39,317 bases of DNA, taken from Plakobranchus ocellatus (Eukaryota > Mollusca > Gastropoda > Plakobranchidae). The number at the start of each line of letters is the position of its first letter. The first letter of the stretch is position 1. Shown here in pieces: positions 1 through 10,800 of this stretch. Both the position numbers and the translations under genes were made by a program. Below the pieces are notes generated by a model that was not told the origin of the DNA, made no database searches, and worked only from the letters and a program-made list of their open reading frames with translations. The DNA lies in NCBI GenBank assembly GCA_019648995.1, contig BLXT01000975.1, positions 2,655,695 to 2,695,011 of the forward strand, read 5' to 3'.

Positions 1-684
1 TCAAATTTAGATTCAGCTTAGAGTAATCTAAACAGGGAAAACATGCAAATAGCATCAGACACGGTAGATTACCAGGAAACTGCCCGGCAAGCCAAGGTTC
101 CTATATGGAACACGTTCAAAATTCCAGACACGGTTGAGAAAAATCTACAATGGATATACACCAATCAGCTAAAAAAATGGATGACACATGACGTGCAAAA
201 ACAAGAAAAAACATCAACAACATCAAACCTAGCACAGTATAGAAGAACACCAGCTGCACTGATTCCAGGAAATGTACCTTACAATGCAGTGTACAAAACA
301 TAGGTCACAAAGGGACACTTCCAAATGAACTTCCTAGACAACAGGATGCCACTGGTTCTCATTTGGGTCATTCCAGAAATGGAGAGAACAAGTAATGCAT
401 ACAATCTATACCACTACCTTGTCAACATGGAGGTAGAATATTTCAGTGAGATTGAATGGATCTATCCAAGTCTGGATCCCGCTTACGCGAATTAAGGAAT
501 AAATGGACCTTGGTTCAGAAAGACAGAAGCAGCAGGGTTGATGGATACAATGTGGCACAGTGGTCCAACAACATTGCTAGACAATACTAGAAGACTGAGA
601 TCACATATAAACAAGGACACGGATGGGTACCCAGGAGACAGGTTTAATTACATAACTACAGACCAAATCACAGCCTTCATGTAA
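1..684 (+). pseudogene. Endogenous parvovirus capsid (VP)-like 3' fragment
   Basis: This is a decayed reading frame entering from beyond the left edge, kept in one frame without a visible frameshift but broken by TAG at 19, TAG at 301 and TAA at 493; TAA at 682 may be the original stop. The conserved-looking part is at about 320-490: a hydrophobic strand (PLVLIWVIPE), then a stretch ending in EIEW. This order resembles the last beta strands of parvovirus capsid proteins, which end in a V/S-E-I-E-W strand near the C-terminus. Capsid proteins build the virion shell. The call rests on this C-terminal resemblance and on the parvovirus NS1 immediately downstream. I cannot name the genus. It could be another viral protein, but placement beside NS1 favours VP. 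The copy cannot make a full protein. Confidence 0.5.
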
Positions 685-723
685 TCACTTCACTCTGGGC
701 TCGCACACGGTACAGACGCAAAA

Positions 724-2609
724 ATGGACAACTACAGGGTAAAGAAATATAAGTCTCTCGTACTAGAAGGGATAGAATTTGATTTAAAGATACCACATTT
801 AACACCACAAAAAGCATTGACAGATGAGGACGGTAAGCCTGTAATGAATGCCAAGAACTGTTTCCAGATCAAACAAGAATTAACAGTAACAGATATATAA
901 GAAACAACCGTGACAAGTTGGAAAACACCAAAAGACTGGTCTGAGAAAGACAAATACCAGCGTATAATCAACAAAACCAAACTACTACTAACAACATTTC
1001 CATCTCTAGTTGTCTACCATGACACCACAGAAGACAGGAAAGGACAGAAATACTGTCAAGGCAGACACAGAAATCACTTCCATATCATACTAGACCTGAC
1101 CAAGTCTGACAAGAAACTGTCTGCTCATCCTATGTACAGACAGTTGAAACAAGCCACAAAATACGGCAGCAGAGGAGAACAAAAAGCAAATGTATCATAT
1201 CAAAACGTCCAATCACTTGCAGGCCTGCTATACTACTTGAAATTTGATGGTGAAAAAACATTTCTCGGCACAAACGATGAATGGCTCCTAAACTATTGGA
1301 GCGACATAACAGAAGACTTGGAAATTGATAACGTGGAAGAACTAGTAAGAGAAATTGAAGAAGATGACATTTGGCATTGCCGCTATGCAAGCAACACCTG
1401 TAGCAGAATGAAAGAAAAAAGAGAACACAAAAACAACAGAAGAAGAAGAAACCTATCATGACACACATGATAGAAAGACAACAAGTCCTGACAAGCCTCT
1501 TAAAAAAGTTTCCACAAGCAAAATCACAGGCAGAGTTAATCACATTGGTTGAAGATCCTAAAATAAGAGATAAGCTCATTTCTATGCATCATTTCTCTGG
1601 AGCACAAACAACATTCAACATTGCACACAAGATTGCAAGTCAACAAGTGGAAAACATGACAGTCCTAGAACTGCTTCAAGAAGTCATAGAAATAGACTTA
1701 GAAGAATATCACACTCCTCTCCACTCGGCTCAAATGATCATCGGCTTTTTAGGAGCCAATAACATGAATCCAGTCGTCTGGTTCAGTGTCTGGAGAGCTG
1801 TGATGAAAGAAAAATTCCCCCAAAAAGGGGGAATAGCGATACCAGGTGAGAGAAACTCTCCTTACCAAAGTAATGTTTGAATGCCTAGGGCAATACAGCG
1901 GAGAGGTCTCTACGCAAGACACATTTCCCTTCCAAGGCTTGGTAGGAAAAAAAATTGGAATTTGCGAAGAAGGAGCAATCACCATGGCCAACATCAACAA
2001 TTACAAGACCCTCTTGTGTGGTTCAGCCTGTCATGTAAATGTAAAACACAAGGACATGGCAATAGTGAAACTTGGCATGCTGTTATTCAATAGCAATGTG
2101 AATGTTCTTTCCAACGTCAATAACCAAGTAGAGAGAGAAGCTATCAAGAATAGAATGTTCATCTTTGATAAGCTGAAAAAAACAAATGTATTTGAACTCA
2201 ACTGCACAAAAAACTTCACCCACTGGCTTATTTCATCATAGATGACATTGAGTCAGAACGAGAATTTTACGGTGACGTGGCAGCCTACAGAAGACTTGTG
2301 CAAGAACAAGATGAAAAGATCATGTTCAACGCCGAACCATTGGAATACAATGGAGAACTGACGAGTGATGTAAGCGATACTGAACAAGCAGAAAAAATAG
2401 GAAAATCTCTGGCCAATCACATCAAGAGAAAACAGTCAAAAGCCTATAAAAGGACAAGACCAACAACTTTGGAACTATCCAAGGCAAAATGCAAGTTAGA
2501 CTTTGACACAGTCTACACAGTAGACAGTTCACCAGAACAAGAAATTGCTGGGCCATTAACATCAAGACAATCCTCTATCACTGAACAACAAGAAGAAAAA
2601 ACTGAATGA
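724..2609 (+). pseudogene. NS1: Endogenous parvovirus NS1 (HUH nickase + SF3 helicase), broken
   Basis: NS1 is the parvovirus replication initiator. Its N-terminal HUH endonuclease nicks and covalently joins DNA, and its C-terminal superfamily 3 helicase unwinds it. Seen here: an ATG at 724; the HUH motif HFH at 1075-1083; a tyrosine motif YYLK at 1231-1242; a Walker B acidic pair in IGICEEG (1954-1974); a sensor-like FNSN at 2086-2097; and an arginine-finger-like NRMF at 2149-2160. The Walker A loop, expected near 1840-1860, shows no GK[TS]. Breaks are TAA at 898 and frame changes near 1450, 1850 and 2200. The C-terminal tail (2277-2609) is polar and lysine-rich, ending at TGA 2607. There is no terminal hairpin at either end. 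The motif order makes NS1 a confident call; a bidnavirus, which carries a related NS1, is the main alternative. Confidence 0.85.
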
Positions 2610-2796
2610 AACAGCAGCACAAACACTCATGCTATTTCCAAAACTAGATAAAATACCAGAACCAATTATGGTTTTTTTTCCTCCTCAGTTTGTTTGGGCT
2701 ACTCGACTTCCCTAGATCTAAACTTTTAATTTTATTCCACTCACATTATTCCTGTTGTAATCTTCAAGTTCACGCTAGTCCAAAGCATTTCTCAAA
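2610..2796. other. Junction between viral insert and Tigger element
   Basis: No ORF is supported here. It holds an AT-rich tail of the viral insert, then from about 2690 a possible 5' non-coding part of the Tigger element (CAGTTTGTTTGGGC at about 2687). The inverted partner of that sequence was not found near 6.3-6.9 kb, so the element ends are not fixed. Confidence 0.3.
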
Positions 2797-3070
2797 ATGT
2801 CGAAGAGAAAGCAAAATTCCCAATTCACTAGAATTTAAGCTGAAAGTCATCCAGGAGGTCAATGGAAAAAAATTGACAAAGAAAGAAATCTGTCGAAAAC
2901 ATGGAATTCCCGATTCCACGCTCTCAACCATATCAACCAGCAGATCTAAGATCAAGCAGGGAAAAAAATGACTGGCGATTTATCCCGAATACAAAGAAGA
3001 TGGAAACCACAAATGATGAGGAAATGGAGACAGCTTTGTTTGATTGGTTCAAACAAGCTGGGACACAAAG
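2797..3070 (+). pseudogene. Tigger transposase, N-terminal DNA-binding part
   Basis: Tigger transposases bind element ends through a psq-type HTH followed by a CENP-B-type HTH. The ATG at 2797 opens MSKRKQNS. After a frame change near 2815 comes the psq HTH (EFKLKVIQEV, KKEICRKHGIPDSTLSTI; about 2833-2940). A second frame change near 3000 leads to the start of the CENP-B HTH (METALFDWFKQAGTQ; about 3025-3069). The coding stops abruptly there, where the Mutator-like insert begins. At least two frameshifts and several stops show it is dead. The family assignment rests on the HTH pair and the matching DDE half at 5.1-6.3 kb. Confidence 0.8.
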
Positions 3071-3073
3071 TTT

Positions 3074-4567
3074 ATGGGCAATCAAGTCACAGATTCATCC
3101 TCTAGATCTAGGTCTAGTTCAAGCCCAGTATCAGAGTCATCCATTATCAACCAACAACAACAATCTGCATCAGCAAGAAAAATAGCAAAATTAGACCTAG
3201 AAAATAATGCTGAAGTTGTACCTGATACTATTAGTTAGATCTACAGAACTAGAAAATGTTTTCATTTTAATGAGTGCAGATCTATTAGCCAAGGTAACAA
3301 CGCACTGGAGAACTGTTTGCTCTATACAAATACCCCAAGGCCCATGAGCAAGAAGTGCTACAACAGTGCTTTCAATAAAGTTCATGCTGCAAGCAAAGAA
3401 GTATCAGAGGAGAGCATGCTGAAGGCAGCTGAGGAGGTAAAGCTTTTAAAAAATCCTCAGAGTGAGATAAATGATTTAGATCTAGTGAACTGTGGAGTTT
3501 CATAAGATGGTTCATGGCAACGGAGAGGCCATTCAAGTCACCACGGAGTTGTCATGGCTATTTCTATAGATACTGGCAAATGCATAGAGTCAGAGGTCCT
3601 AAGCAATATTTGCAAAGCATGCCAATTTTGGGATTCTAGAAAGAAAACTGACGAAGAAGGATATATGAAATGGAGATTACAACACCAGCCAGCATGTAAA
3701 GTAAACCACAGAGGTTCAGCTGGAGCGTTGGAATCTGTCGGAAGTGTCAGAATATTTAGTAGATCAGAAGCAAAGAGAGGGCTTAGATGTACAGAATAAT
3801 TAGAAGATGGAGATGCTGCTGCATACAGAAAAATTGTTGAGAGTTGTCCTTATGGTGACAGTGTAGAAATAAAAAAACTAGAATGTGTTGGTCATGTCCA
3901 GAAGCGCTGTGGTACTCCTCTTCGACGACTTAAAATTGAAAACAAAACTCTCAAGTTGAAAGATAGAAAAGGTTTAGGAGGAGCTGGTAGGCTGACAGAT
4001 AAAAAAATAGACACATTGCAAAAGTATTATGGATTTGCAATCTGGCAAAATGCAGGAAACTTAGATAACATGGTAAAAGGAGTTCAGACCGTTTTGCCCC
4101 ACGTAGCTTCATCGGAACAGAATAAGATGCATGATAACTGTCCTAATGGACCGCAATCATGGTGCAAATTTAAAGCTGATCCAAAGAATTACAAGCACAA
4201 AAATGGGTTGCCTCCTGCCATTGTAGATTTTATTAAACCAGTATTTGAAGATCTTGCTGATAAAATGCTATTGGGAAAATGCTTACATGGAAAAATCCAA
4301 AACAATAATGAATGTCTAAATAAATTGATTTGGGAGAGGTGCTTTAAAGAAAAGTATGTAGAAAAATTAGTAATTGAACAAGCAGTTTATAGTGCCATAG
4401 CTTATTTCAATGAAGGAGCCACATTTGTTTCAAAATTGTTTGAAAAACTTGGGATCAGTCCTGGAACATTTACGAAAAGAGCCTGTGAGCAGAAGGATAA
4501 TAATCGCCTGTACCACTCGGCCCGGAAATCTCTAGATTCTTCAAAAAGAAAAGGAGAAAAACCCTGA
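3074..4567 (+). pseudogene. Mutator-like transposase domain protein, 3 internal stops
   Basis: This belongs to the Mutator-type transposase family (Pfam 'Mutator') that is abundant in aquatic invertebrates; it cuts and integrates its own element with an RNase H-fold DDE site. The whole 498-codon frame is uninterrupted by indels and broken only by TAG 3236, TAA 3503 and TAA 3797. Seen motifs: MSKKCYNSAFNKV and EVSEESM (about 3350-3420); the catalytic-type DGSWQRRGHSS (3506-3538); a DGD pair (3806-3814); ECVGHVQKRCGTPLRRLK (3872-3925); and CLHGKIQNNNECLNKLIW (about 4280-4333), carrying the likely acidic residue at 4310. The N-terminus is a serine-rich linker (3095-3170). It is shorter than typical members between 3240 and 3310, where the usual cysteine-rich region is largely missing. 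The stop TGA is at 4565. Confidence 0.85.
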
Positions 4568-5116
4568 GAACCATTAGAAAAGGTTTTCAGGATAAAGCAT
4601 CTGAGGCAGAAGGGGACTTATACTCTCCTGGGGGTCATTAAATTGGATATTTGAAGTTCCACACTCCAACAAGTAATATTTTTTTTGTTTTTCCTTGTTT
4701 TCCGCAAACTGTATTTTTTGAAGGGTTGACATACAATGTAACGTCATGCATGATTTCTCAGGAATGGTTGGTTTGATCTTAATGAAACTTTGCATGATTG
4801 TTAACAACATATTTACCTAGAACCTGAACCTAAATTTAGTTGAAAAACCTCATATTTTTCTGAAGCAAGCTTGTCTGCATCATATGACAAATTTTCATAA
4901 AGCTGTGTGCAATAGTTACTGAGGGAGAGTGTTTGAAAATGTTGCTTGTTTTCTTATAGTGGCGGCCATTTTGGTTGGCTAATTTGCATAATTATGCAAT
5001 TTTTTTCCATTTTTTTTTTGTTGGGCTCAATTTTTCAAGGTCTAAGGTCCACTTTAGTGCACTGATATCACTCAAAAGTCCTTAAGCAAAAAATTTTTAC
5101 CCCTAGGGGGATCTTC
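4568..5116 (+). other. 3' non-coding part of the Mutator-like insert
   Basis: AT-rich, with homopolymers and a motif pair around 4960-5010. No ORF is supported. The boundary with resumed Tigger coding sequence is near 5116. Confidence 0.5.
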
Positions 5117-6323
5117 AACCTAAATGCGCCAGTGTCTGGGCCTATACTGATGGAAAAAGCCTCTTCATCCCTATCGGCAGTTGGCTTGAGCATTTCAAAC
5201 AACGCAAAGGAATTGTTTTCAGCATGATAGCAGAGAATCAGCAGCAGCCCCCACAATAGATGTTGAGAGCTGGGCAACAACTACTTTGCAAACCAGATGT
5301 TTTTATGCGGACGAGACAGGGCTGATTTTCTAGTGTCTCCCTAATAAAACCCTGCACTCAAAGATGAAAAAATGGCAGGTGGCAAGAAGTCAAAAAATCG
5401 TCTTTCCATTCCTATCACTGCCAAAATGGATGGAAGAGAGAAACTCCCTCCTCTTTGGCAAGGTCAAAAAACCAAGGTCTTTTCAGAATGTCAAGTCCTG
5501 ACCACTGCGTATAAATATAACAAAAAGGCCTGGATGACCTCAGACCTTTTTGAAGAATGGCTGAGAAAGCTGGACCTTCGCTTTGCACCTCAAGGTAGGA
5601 AGGTCGTGATGATTGTGGACAACTAACTGTCCAGCACACCCTAAAGTGAAAGACTTGAAAGCTATTCAGCTTGAGTTTCTTCCACCTAACGACAAGAGCA
5701 TCCTGCAGCCTTGTGATTGAAGTATCATAAAAAAACTTCAAATAGATATATATACGAATCTCGTGGTGAAACAATACATCCTTCACATGGAAGAACAACT
5801 GAAGGGATCCAAATCAGGAGATTTTAATATCACAGTCCTCGATGCCATGTATCGAAGCAAAAGTGCATGGGATCTGGTCACCCAGACCACCATTGCTAAC
5901 TATTTTTGCCATGCTGGTTTCATTCAGAACAGTGCGACATCCTCTACAAACTCTGAGTCTGAAGAGGATATCCAAGATAGAGAAGAGTACAATAATCTTT
6001 TTGATCGGCTGAAAGATCTGGTGCCACTTGACATAACAGCTGAGGCATATCTGTCAGTGGATGACATATTGTGAGAGGCTATCCTGACTCTCCGACAATT
6101 TTTCGAGCATCAAGATAAAACTGAGAAGCAGCTTGATTTGGTTTCTAACATGAAAAACTTTATTGAAGACCTTTCACAATTAAAGTCGCAGCAGACTGTC
6201 ATCACTAATTTTTTAAATGTTGGTGTAAACTCTCACCATTATCATTCAATTTGTAAGATCCATTGGCTAAAAATGATATTCTTTCTTTTATTTGTTTCAA
6301 ATACCCCATTTCTTTTTAAATGA
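5117..6323 (+). pseudogene. Tigger transposase, DDE catalytic part
   Basis: This is the catalytic half of a pogo/Tigger transposase, which excises and inserts DNA at TA. It resumes with NAPVSGPILMEKA (about 5122-5160). The first catalytic Asp lies in FYADETGL (D at 5310-5312), the second in VMIVDN (D at 5618-5620) and the third in LQPCD (D at 5715-5717). D2 and D3 are about 32 codons apart, as expected. GGKKSKNR, MDGREKLPP and KKAWMTSDLFEEWLRKLD are recognisable between D1 and D2. Breaks: stops near 5322 and at 5624, a frame change near 5626, TGA at 5718 directly after D3, and TGA at 6072. The C-terminal acidic and helical segment runs to the stop at 6321. All three Asp codons survive, but not in one open frame. 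Confidence 0.85.
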
Positions 6324-6509
6324 CATGATATTCTTTCTTTTAAATTTGTCACCAAAACCTCTTTTTTTTTTATTTATTTTACAGTGCACATTGATTTTTA
6401 CAATTTTTTAAAACCTTTTCTTGATTCATAACATGTCACTTTTTTATATTTCATGTAGGCCTTTTCTTGGTTCATAACATGTCACTTTTTTTATACATTT
6501 CATGCAGGC
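6273..6509. repeat. Short direct repeats at the 3' edge of the Tigger relic
   Basis: Two imperfect 47-50-bp tandem copies lie at 6414-6460 and 6460-6509. Each starts CCTTTTCTT and carries TTCATAACATGTCACTT before CAT-G-AGGC. An 18-bp direct repeat beginning ATGATATTC is at 6273-6290 and 6325-6342. They may belong to the element's 3' region. Confidence 0.7.
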
Positions 6510-7154
6510 CTTTATTGTTTGACTGTTAAGTTAAGTTAAATAAAGCTTTTAATCTCAGCTAGTACATGTATTGCCAAAGCATTAAAGTGAATAAACAAAA
6601 AAACAAGCAAACAAAACAAAACAAAAAACAAAAAAATTAATAAGATGACAAACTTCTCGCACAAACTGCAAACACAAAAAGGCCCTTTTCAGGAATTTCT
6701 GACCATGGGAAACACCCAAAAATCAGTAATGGTGTAATTCAGGAGCTGGTTACTCCCCTACTTAATTATTTAATGCACAAAAATAGAAATCATAATCCCA
6801 AGAATTTCGGTTTAAATGTGTTCCACTGTAAAGCAAATTCCAGATTTGCATGACCTTTCAGACAAAATAAACCAAAACCCCCCAAAAAATTATTACAAAA
6901 TAAAAAAAAATGCCTACAAGCATATAATTATGCATATTTACAATTTGGACAGAAGACTTATGAGACAAAAAAATACTTTAGAGACAAATATTATGTCAAA
7001 GAAGCATGAATGTTTCTTGGACAAATTGTGATGCATTTTTCAGCAACCAAGTTCTGGTACATGAAACTATTTTGACTGAGTTGGAACAACATGTAACATT
7101 AGATGCAATTTGAAAAAAAGCCATTGTAAAAGCTTTCATTAAAATCATTTATAT
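6510..7154 (-). other. Downstream / 3' UTR region of the RRM-like gene
   Basis: AT-rich DNA following the stop codon of the - strand gene. On the - strand, ATTAAA at 6769-6774 and AATAAA at 6511-6516 are possible polyadenylation signals; neither is proven. Short + strand ORFs here look like chance. Confidence 0.35.
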
Positions 7155-7866
7155 TCACCAAACTCCTGAACTTGGTGCAAATCCTCTTGTTTTTCCCTTT
7201 CCCCTCATTGCACCCCTTAGTCTTTGGAATGAAGCTGCACCTCTCTGAGGACGAATCTGCATATGTGCATTAGGCACAGGTGGTCCCATAGGTCTAATAC
7301 CCACCTGGGTCACTTTTCCTGATAAAGACCTGGTATGTGGTTGAGATATCTCCCCTGAAGTCAACTGACGTGGAAAGGATGAACCCATTTGTCCAGGTAT
7401 TTCCCCCTGGGCAAACTGTGAGATATGCCCTTGAGAAGTTTGGGGCATCTGATTTGGAAAAGATTGTGGAAGCTGCCCTTGCATGATATGAGACATTTGA
7501 CCTTGCACATTTTGGAACATCTGGCCTCGCATCATTTGAAACTTGGGTGCAACATTGTTGTGAGACATTTGACCCGTAAAATTTGGAGGCATTTGCATCG
7601 GATCAGACGCTGGTATTAATCCTTGTGTGGCAGCAAAGGATCCAGTGTGAAAAGTTCTCTGAGGTCCCATTACAGATATAGGAGCTTTACCATACACACC
7701 TGGAATCTTGTTCTCATTAATACCCCCTTCCCAAGCATTACATGAACCAATGCTGTGATGGTAATTACCATGTTCATCTGAGTTTAGAAACCCCAGGTTT
7801 CCACTATCTGCAAGAATATCCTCAGCATATTCATCCTCTTCTCCATACGCAGTTTCATCCCAGTCA
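7155..7866 (-). CDS. Coding exon 11 (acidic patch, octapeptide array, RG tail)
   Basis: 712 nt from the acceptor TTTTCTTCTTCTAG to the TGA at 7155-7157. It encodes an acidic patch (DWDETAYGEEDEYAEDI), a Gly/Pro/Met/Gln-rich region with six 8-residue repeats (7383-7526), and a basic end (QRGAASFQRLRGAMRGKG). An open frame runs upstream past the acceptor to 7931, but that part is intron. Confidence 0.9.
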
Positions 7867-10800
7867 CTAGAAGAAGAAAAGTTAAGAGTATTGAAAATAA
7901 AGGTTATGAAGAAGACAATCTTGTTGAACAATAAACGGACATTTAATATAACTAAATCAACCCACGCATTTATCTACAATATGCAGCAAAGGATCTAACC
8001 AACATTATCCCCATCTTCACATAAGTGCACACTCATATTAACATAACTAAGTCTAGAAGGTAAATTGCTCACATGATGGGTAAATGCACTATGAAGCACA
8101 ATCAAATTGTTTTTTTTAATTTTTTGTTTTCGAATAAACGAATGTACAATAAAAATTCTTCTTGGTAAATTCAGAAACAAATGCAAACATTCAAGTTTGG
8201 CAGGCATATCTGCATTGCTCAGAGTTGACATTTGATTACTCTTTGAATAACAGATAGCTTTCACACACAGGTTTCTTTTTTATTTTTACAGAAATCAGAA
8301 ACCAATTAAAAAAAAAATTTGGAAATCTGAATACAAATGCTCCTTTTAAGATGAGATTTTTTTGTTGTTGTTGTTGATGATGTTAAATCACTTGCCACAA
8401 GCTGTTTTAAACGTGTCTATTCTGAATTTTATCTAAATAAAATTCAGCCTTTAATCTCTTACGTAAAGGAAAGTCCATTTAATTATCTTAATAAATTAAT
8501 TTTTTTGTATGTTTATTTTTTCAGATTAAGGGTTGGATTTAGGTATTCAGAAAATTTTGGGATATTCAGATGCAGAGTTGAATCGCTGCCACTTTTTATT
8601 GGGAAAATTTCTGGATCATCATCAAACACTGCCCCAGATTCTTCTTGCGGTCCCTCTGTCTCAACACAAACACATGAGATGCTTATAGATCTATATAAAT
8701 CATATCAAGTTATGGGCATAAACAATCATTACTACTGCTTTAAATGCTAACTTTTAGCTCTTTATCTCATTTATTTTTTTAACATTTCTGACTAACAAAA
8801 ATGCGAAGCACAGACATTGATGGATATGGCTAAGAATGGTTGAACTTCAAGCAGCCACATGTTTGTGCAATTTTTCATGAATTCTATAACCATAAATAAA
8901 AAACTGAAGATGCGCAGGCAGCGTACAGTTTTAGGCAGCTAGCTTTGTCTTAAGTAAGTTTAGTCAAAATGCCTCATTGTGACCATTTGCTCAGTTTTTT
9001 TCATTTTAGATAGAAACATTTGTATAGAGTATTCACAGTAAAAACGTTTTTACATGCAAGTCAAGAATATATATGAGATTAATAGTGAACAATAATGCTA
9101 AAGTGCATGTTTGAAATCAAAGGTATTTAGGCTTTTTTTTTTCAACTTCATCACAGATTTTTAAACCATGGCTCATTCTCAAAAGCATATATATACTCAA
9201 CCAAATGGGTGAAGGAGCTACAATATCAAAGACTTAACAAAAAAAAATGAGAGATCTGCGATCAGCAACAGCTTATAAGTTATATTCATTCTTGTTGAAT
9301 GTTTTGAACCACACTGAAAATTCATGGACGCAGAAAAATTATCATGCAGGATTTTTAAAATTTATCACAGGCCCAAAATGAAATTTACATGACAACCAAT
9401 GTTCACTGACCCTTCAGTGGCATCAAAATAAGCTCCAGAGCTAGTGCTTTCCTGAAGCATAGCAATCTTAGCCTCTAACTCTGCTGTGTTTTGTTGAAGT
9501 TGTTTCTGCAAAGATGCAATTTCCTGCTTGAAAGATTCCCCAAGGGAAGTCATGGCATTCCTGAGTAAAGAAAGTTAGCAACAAAAGAAAATTAAGACCA
9601 TAAGTGCATTTGAAAAACTGTGTGAAAGTGAATATTAATGGACATCACAGATTTATTCTGAATTTCTCAAGGCATATTAATGGACATCACAGATTTATTC
9701 TGAATTTCTCAAGGCAGTTGTTACGCTTTAGGTCTGTGAAGAACAAAAGTAACAATGTGTTTTACCACCATGCTTAAAACGCATGCAGACAGATTTAGCT
9801 TTGCAACAAAATAAAATTACATATAACAACCACAGAGGCTTGTGCATATTTTATTTCTTTCTGTCTACCAGCATGCCTATATGCCTATCTTTCTCTTTCA
9901 TTTTGTGGCAAAGCATAGAATGTTCAAATGTGTAATAACAGCACAAATTGAGATTTTAAAGGAATGATTGAGTTTTGTAGACCCTGAAAGCAACAACCTT
10001 GGTATCAAAAGGCAGCAAACAGAACTTTGATGTAAAAAATTGAAAATGGTCACACTTTAAAAATATATTTGTTTCATATAATGTTCCTAAAGCAAAACAT
10101 CTCATTCTAGGGTAACTTTTCACAAACGTAGATTCAGAATGAGTCTTTGAGAATTATAACTCTTAGGCATATGGTGTGGGAAATTACACAAGGGAAGATT
10201 TGCTTTTTTATTTAAGATAATTTTGTTCAATCTTACATCAGTTTTTAAAAGGAGAAAACTGCACATAATAACATTGATTACCCAAGGAGAAAACAAATTT
10301 TAATTTTTGAATTCTTAATGGTTAGTAACATTAGCAAACAAAAGCATTAATTTAAGTTTGCTTTTTCTTAAAACAAAACAAAAAAAATGCAATCAACTCA
10401 TGTAGAACTGGCCTATATTGCCATTTTTCATAACCTATACTGACACCATAAAAATTTCAGGTTTTTTTTTTTTTTAAGAAAATGCTAATCTCATTTTGGT
10501 GCACTTTTCTATCATTACACTTTGCATCTGGACTGGTGAGGAAAACAAACAGATAAGCCGCGAATAAAATCAAGCTGGGGGATTACCATGTCACTCTAAG
10601 GGGTTCCAAACACTTTTCTGCTCCTCAGTAAAAATATACATTTATACTAGAAGACTTCATTACAGCTTGATTCAATAGCAGAATGTGGGTTTGAGGTCCA
10701 TCCACATCTTACATTTTAAAGTAAAGGCAGCAGTGGAAATTTAGGAGGTATAGCTTAGGTATGGTCTAGCCCCGAAGGAGTTTCAGAGGTTCAGGCTCAA

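Larger units (their letters stand above)
3070..5116 (+). mobile_element. Mutator-like (MULE) element inserted in Tigger
   Basis: This is the stretch between the two Tigger halves. It holds one transposase-like ORF (3074-4567) and about 540 bp of AT-rich 3' non-coding DNA, including the AT-rich palindrome-like TTTGCATAATTATGCAA near 4982. There is almost no 5' non-coding sequence: the ORF's likely ATG lies within about 5 bp of the left junction. I found neither long terminal inverted repeats nor a 9-bp target duplication, so the copy may be 5'-truncated or rearranged after insertion. Confidence 0.7.
2687..6323 (+). mobile_element. pogo/Tigger DNA transposon relic, split by a Mutator-like insert
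   Basis: The two transposase parts listed separately bracket a Mutator-like gene. The left part stops after the CENP-B HTH tryptophan segment (DWFKQAGTQ, to about 3070). The right part resumes with the segment that normally follows (NAPVSGPILMEKA, from about 5117). The host element is therefore older than the insert. Element ends, inverted repeats and the TA target duplication were not located, so outer coordinates follow the coding remains. Confidence 0.75.

Noticed and set aside
8505-8750. + strand 81-codon ORF.
   Set aside because: It overlaps a more protein-like - strand frame and starts in a pyrimidine tract.
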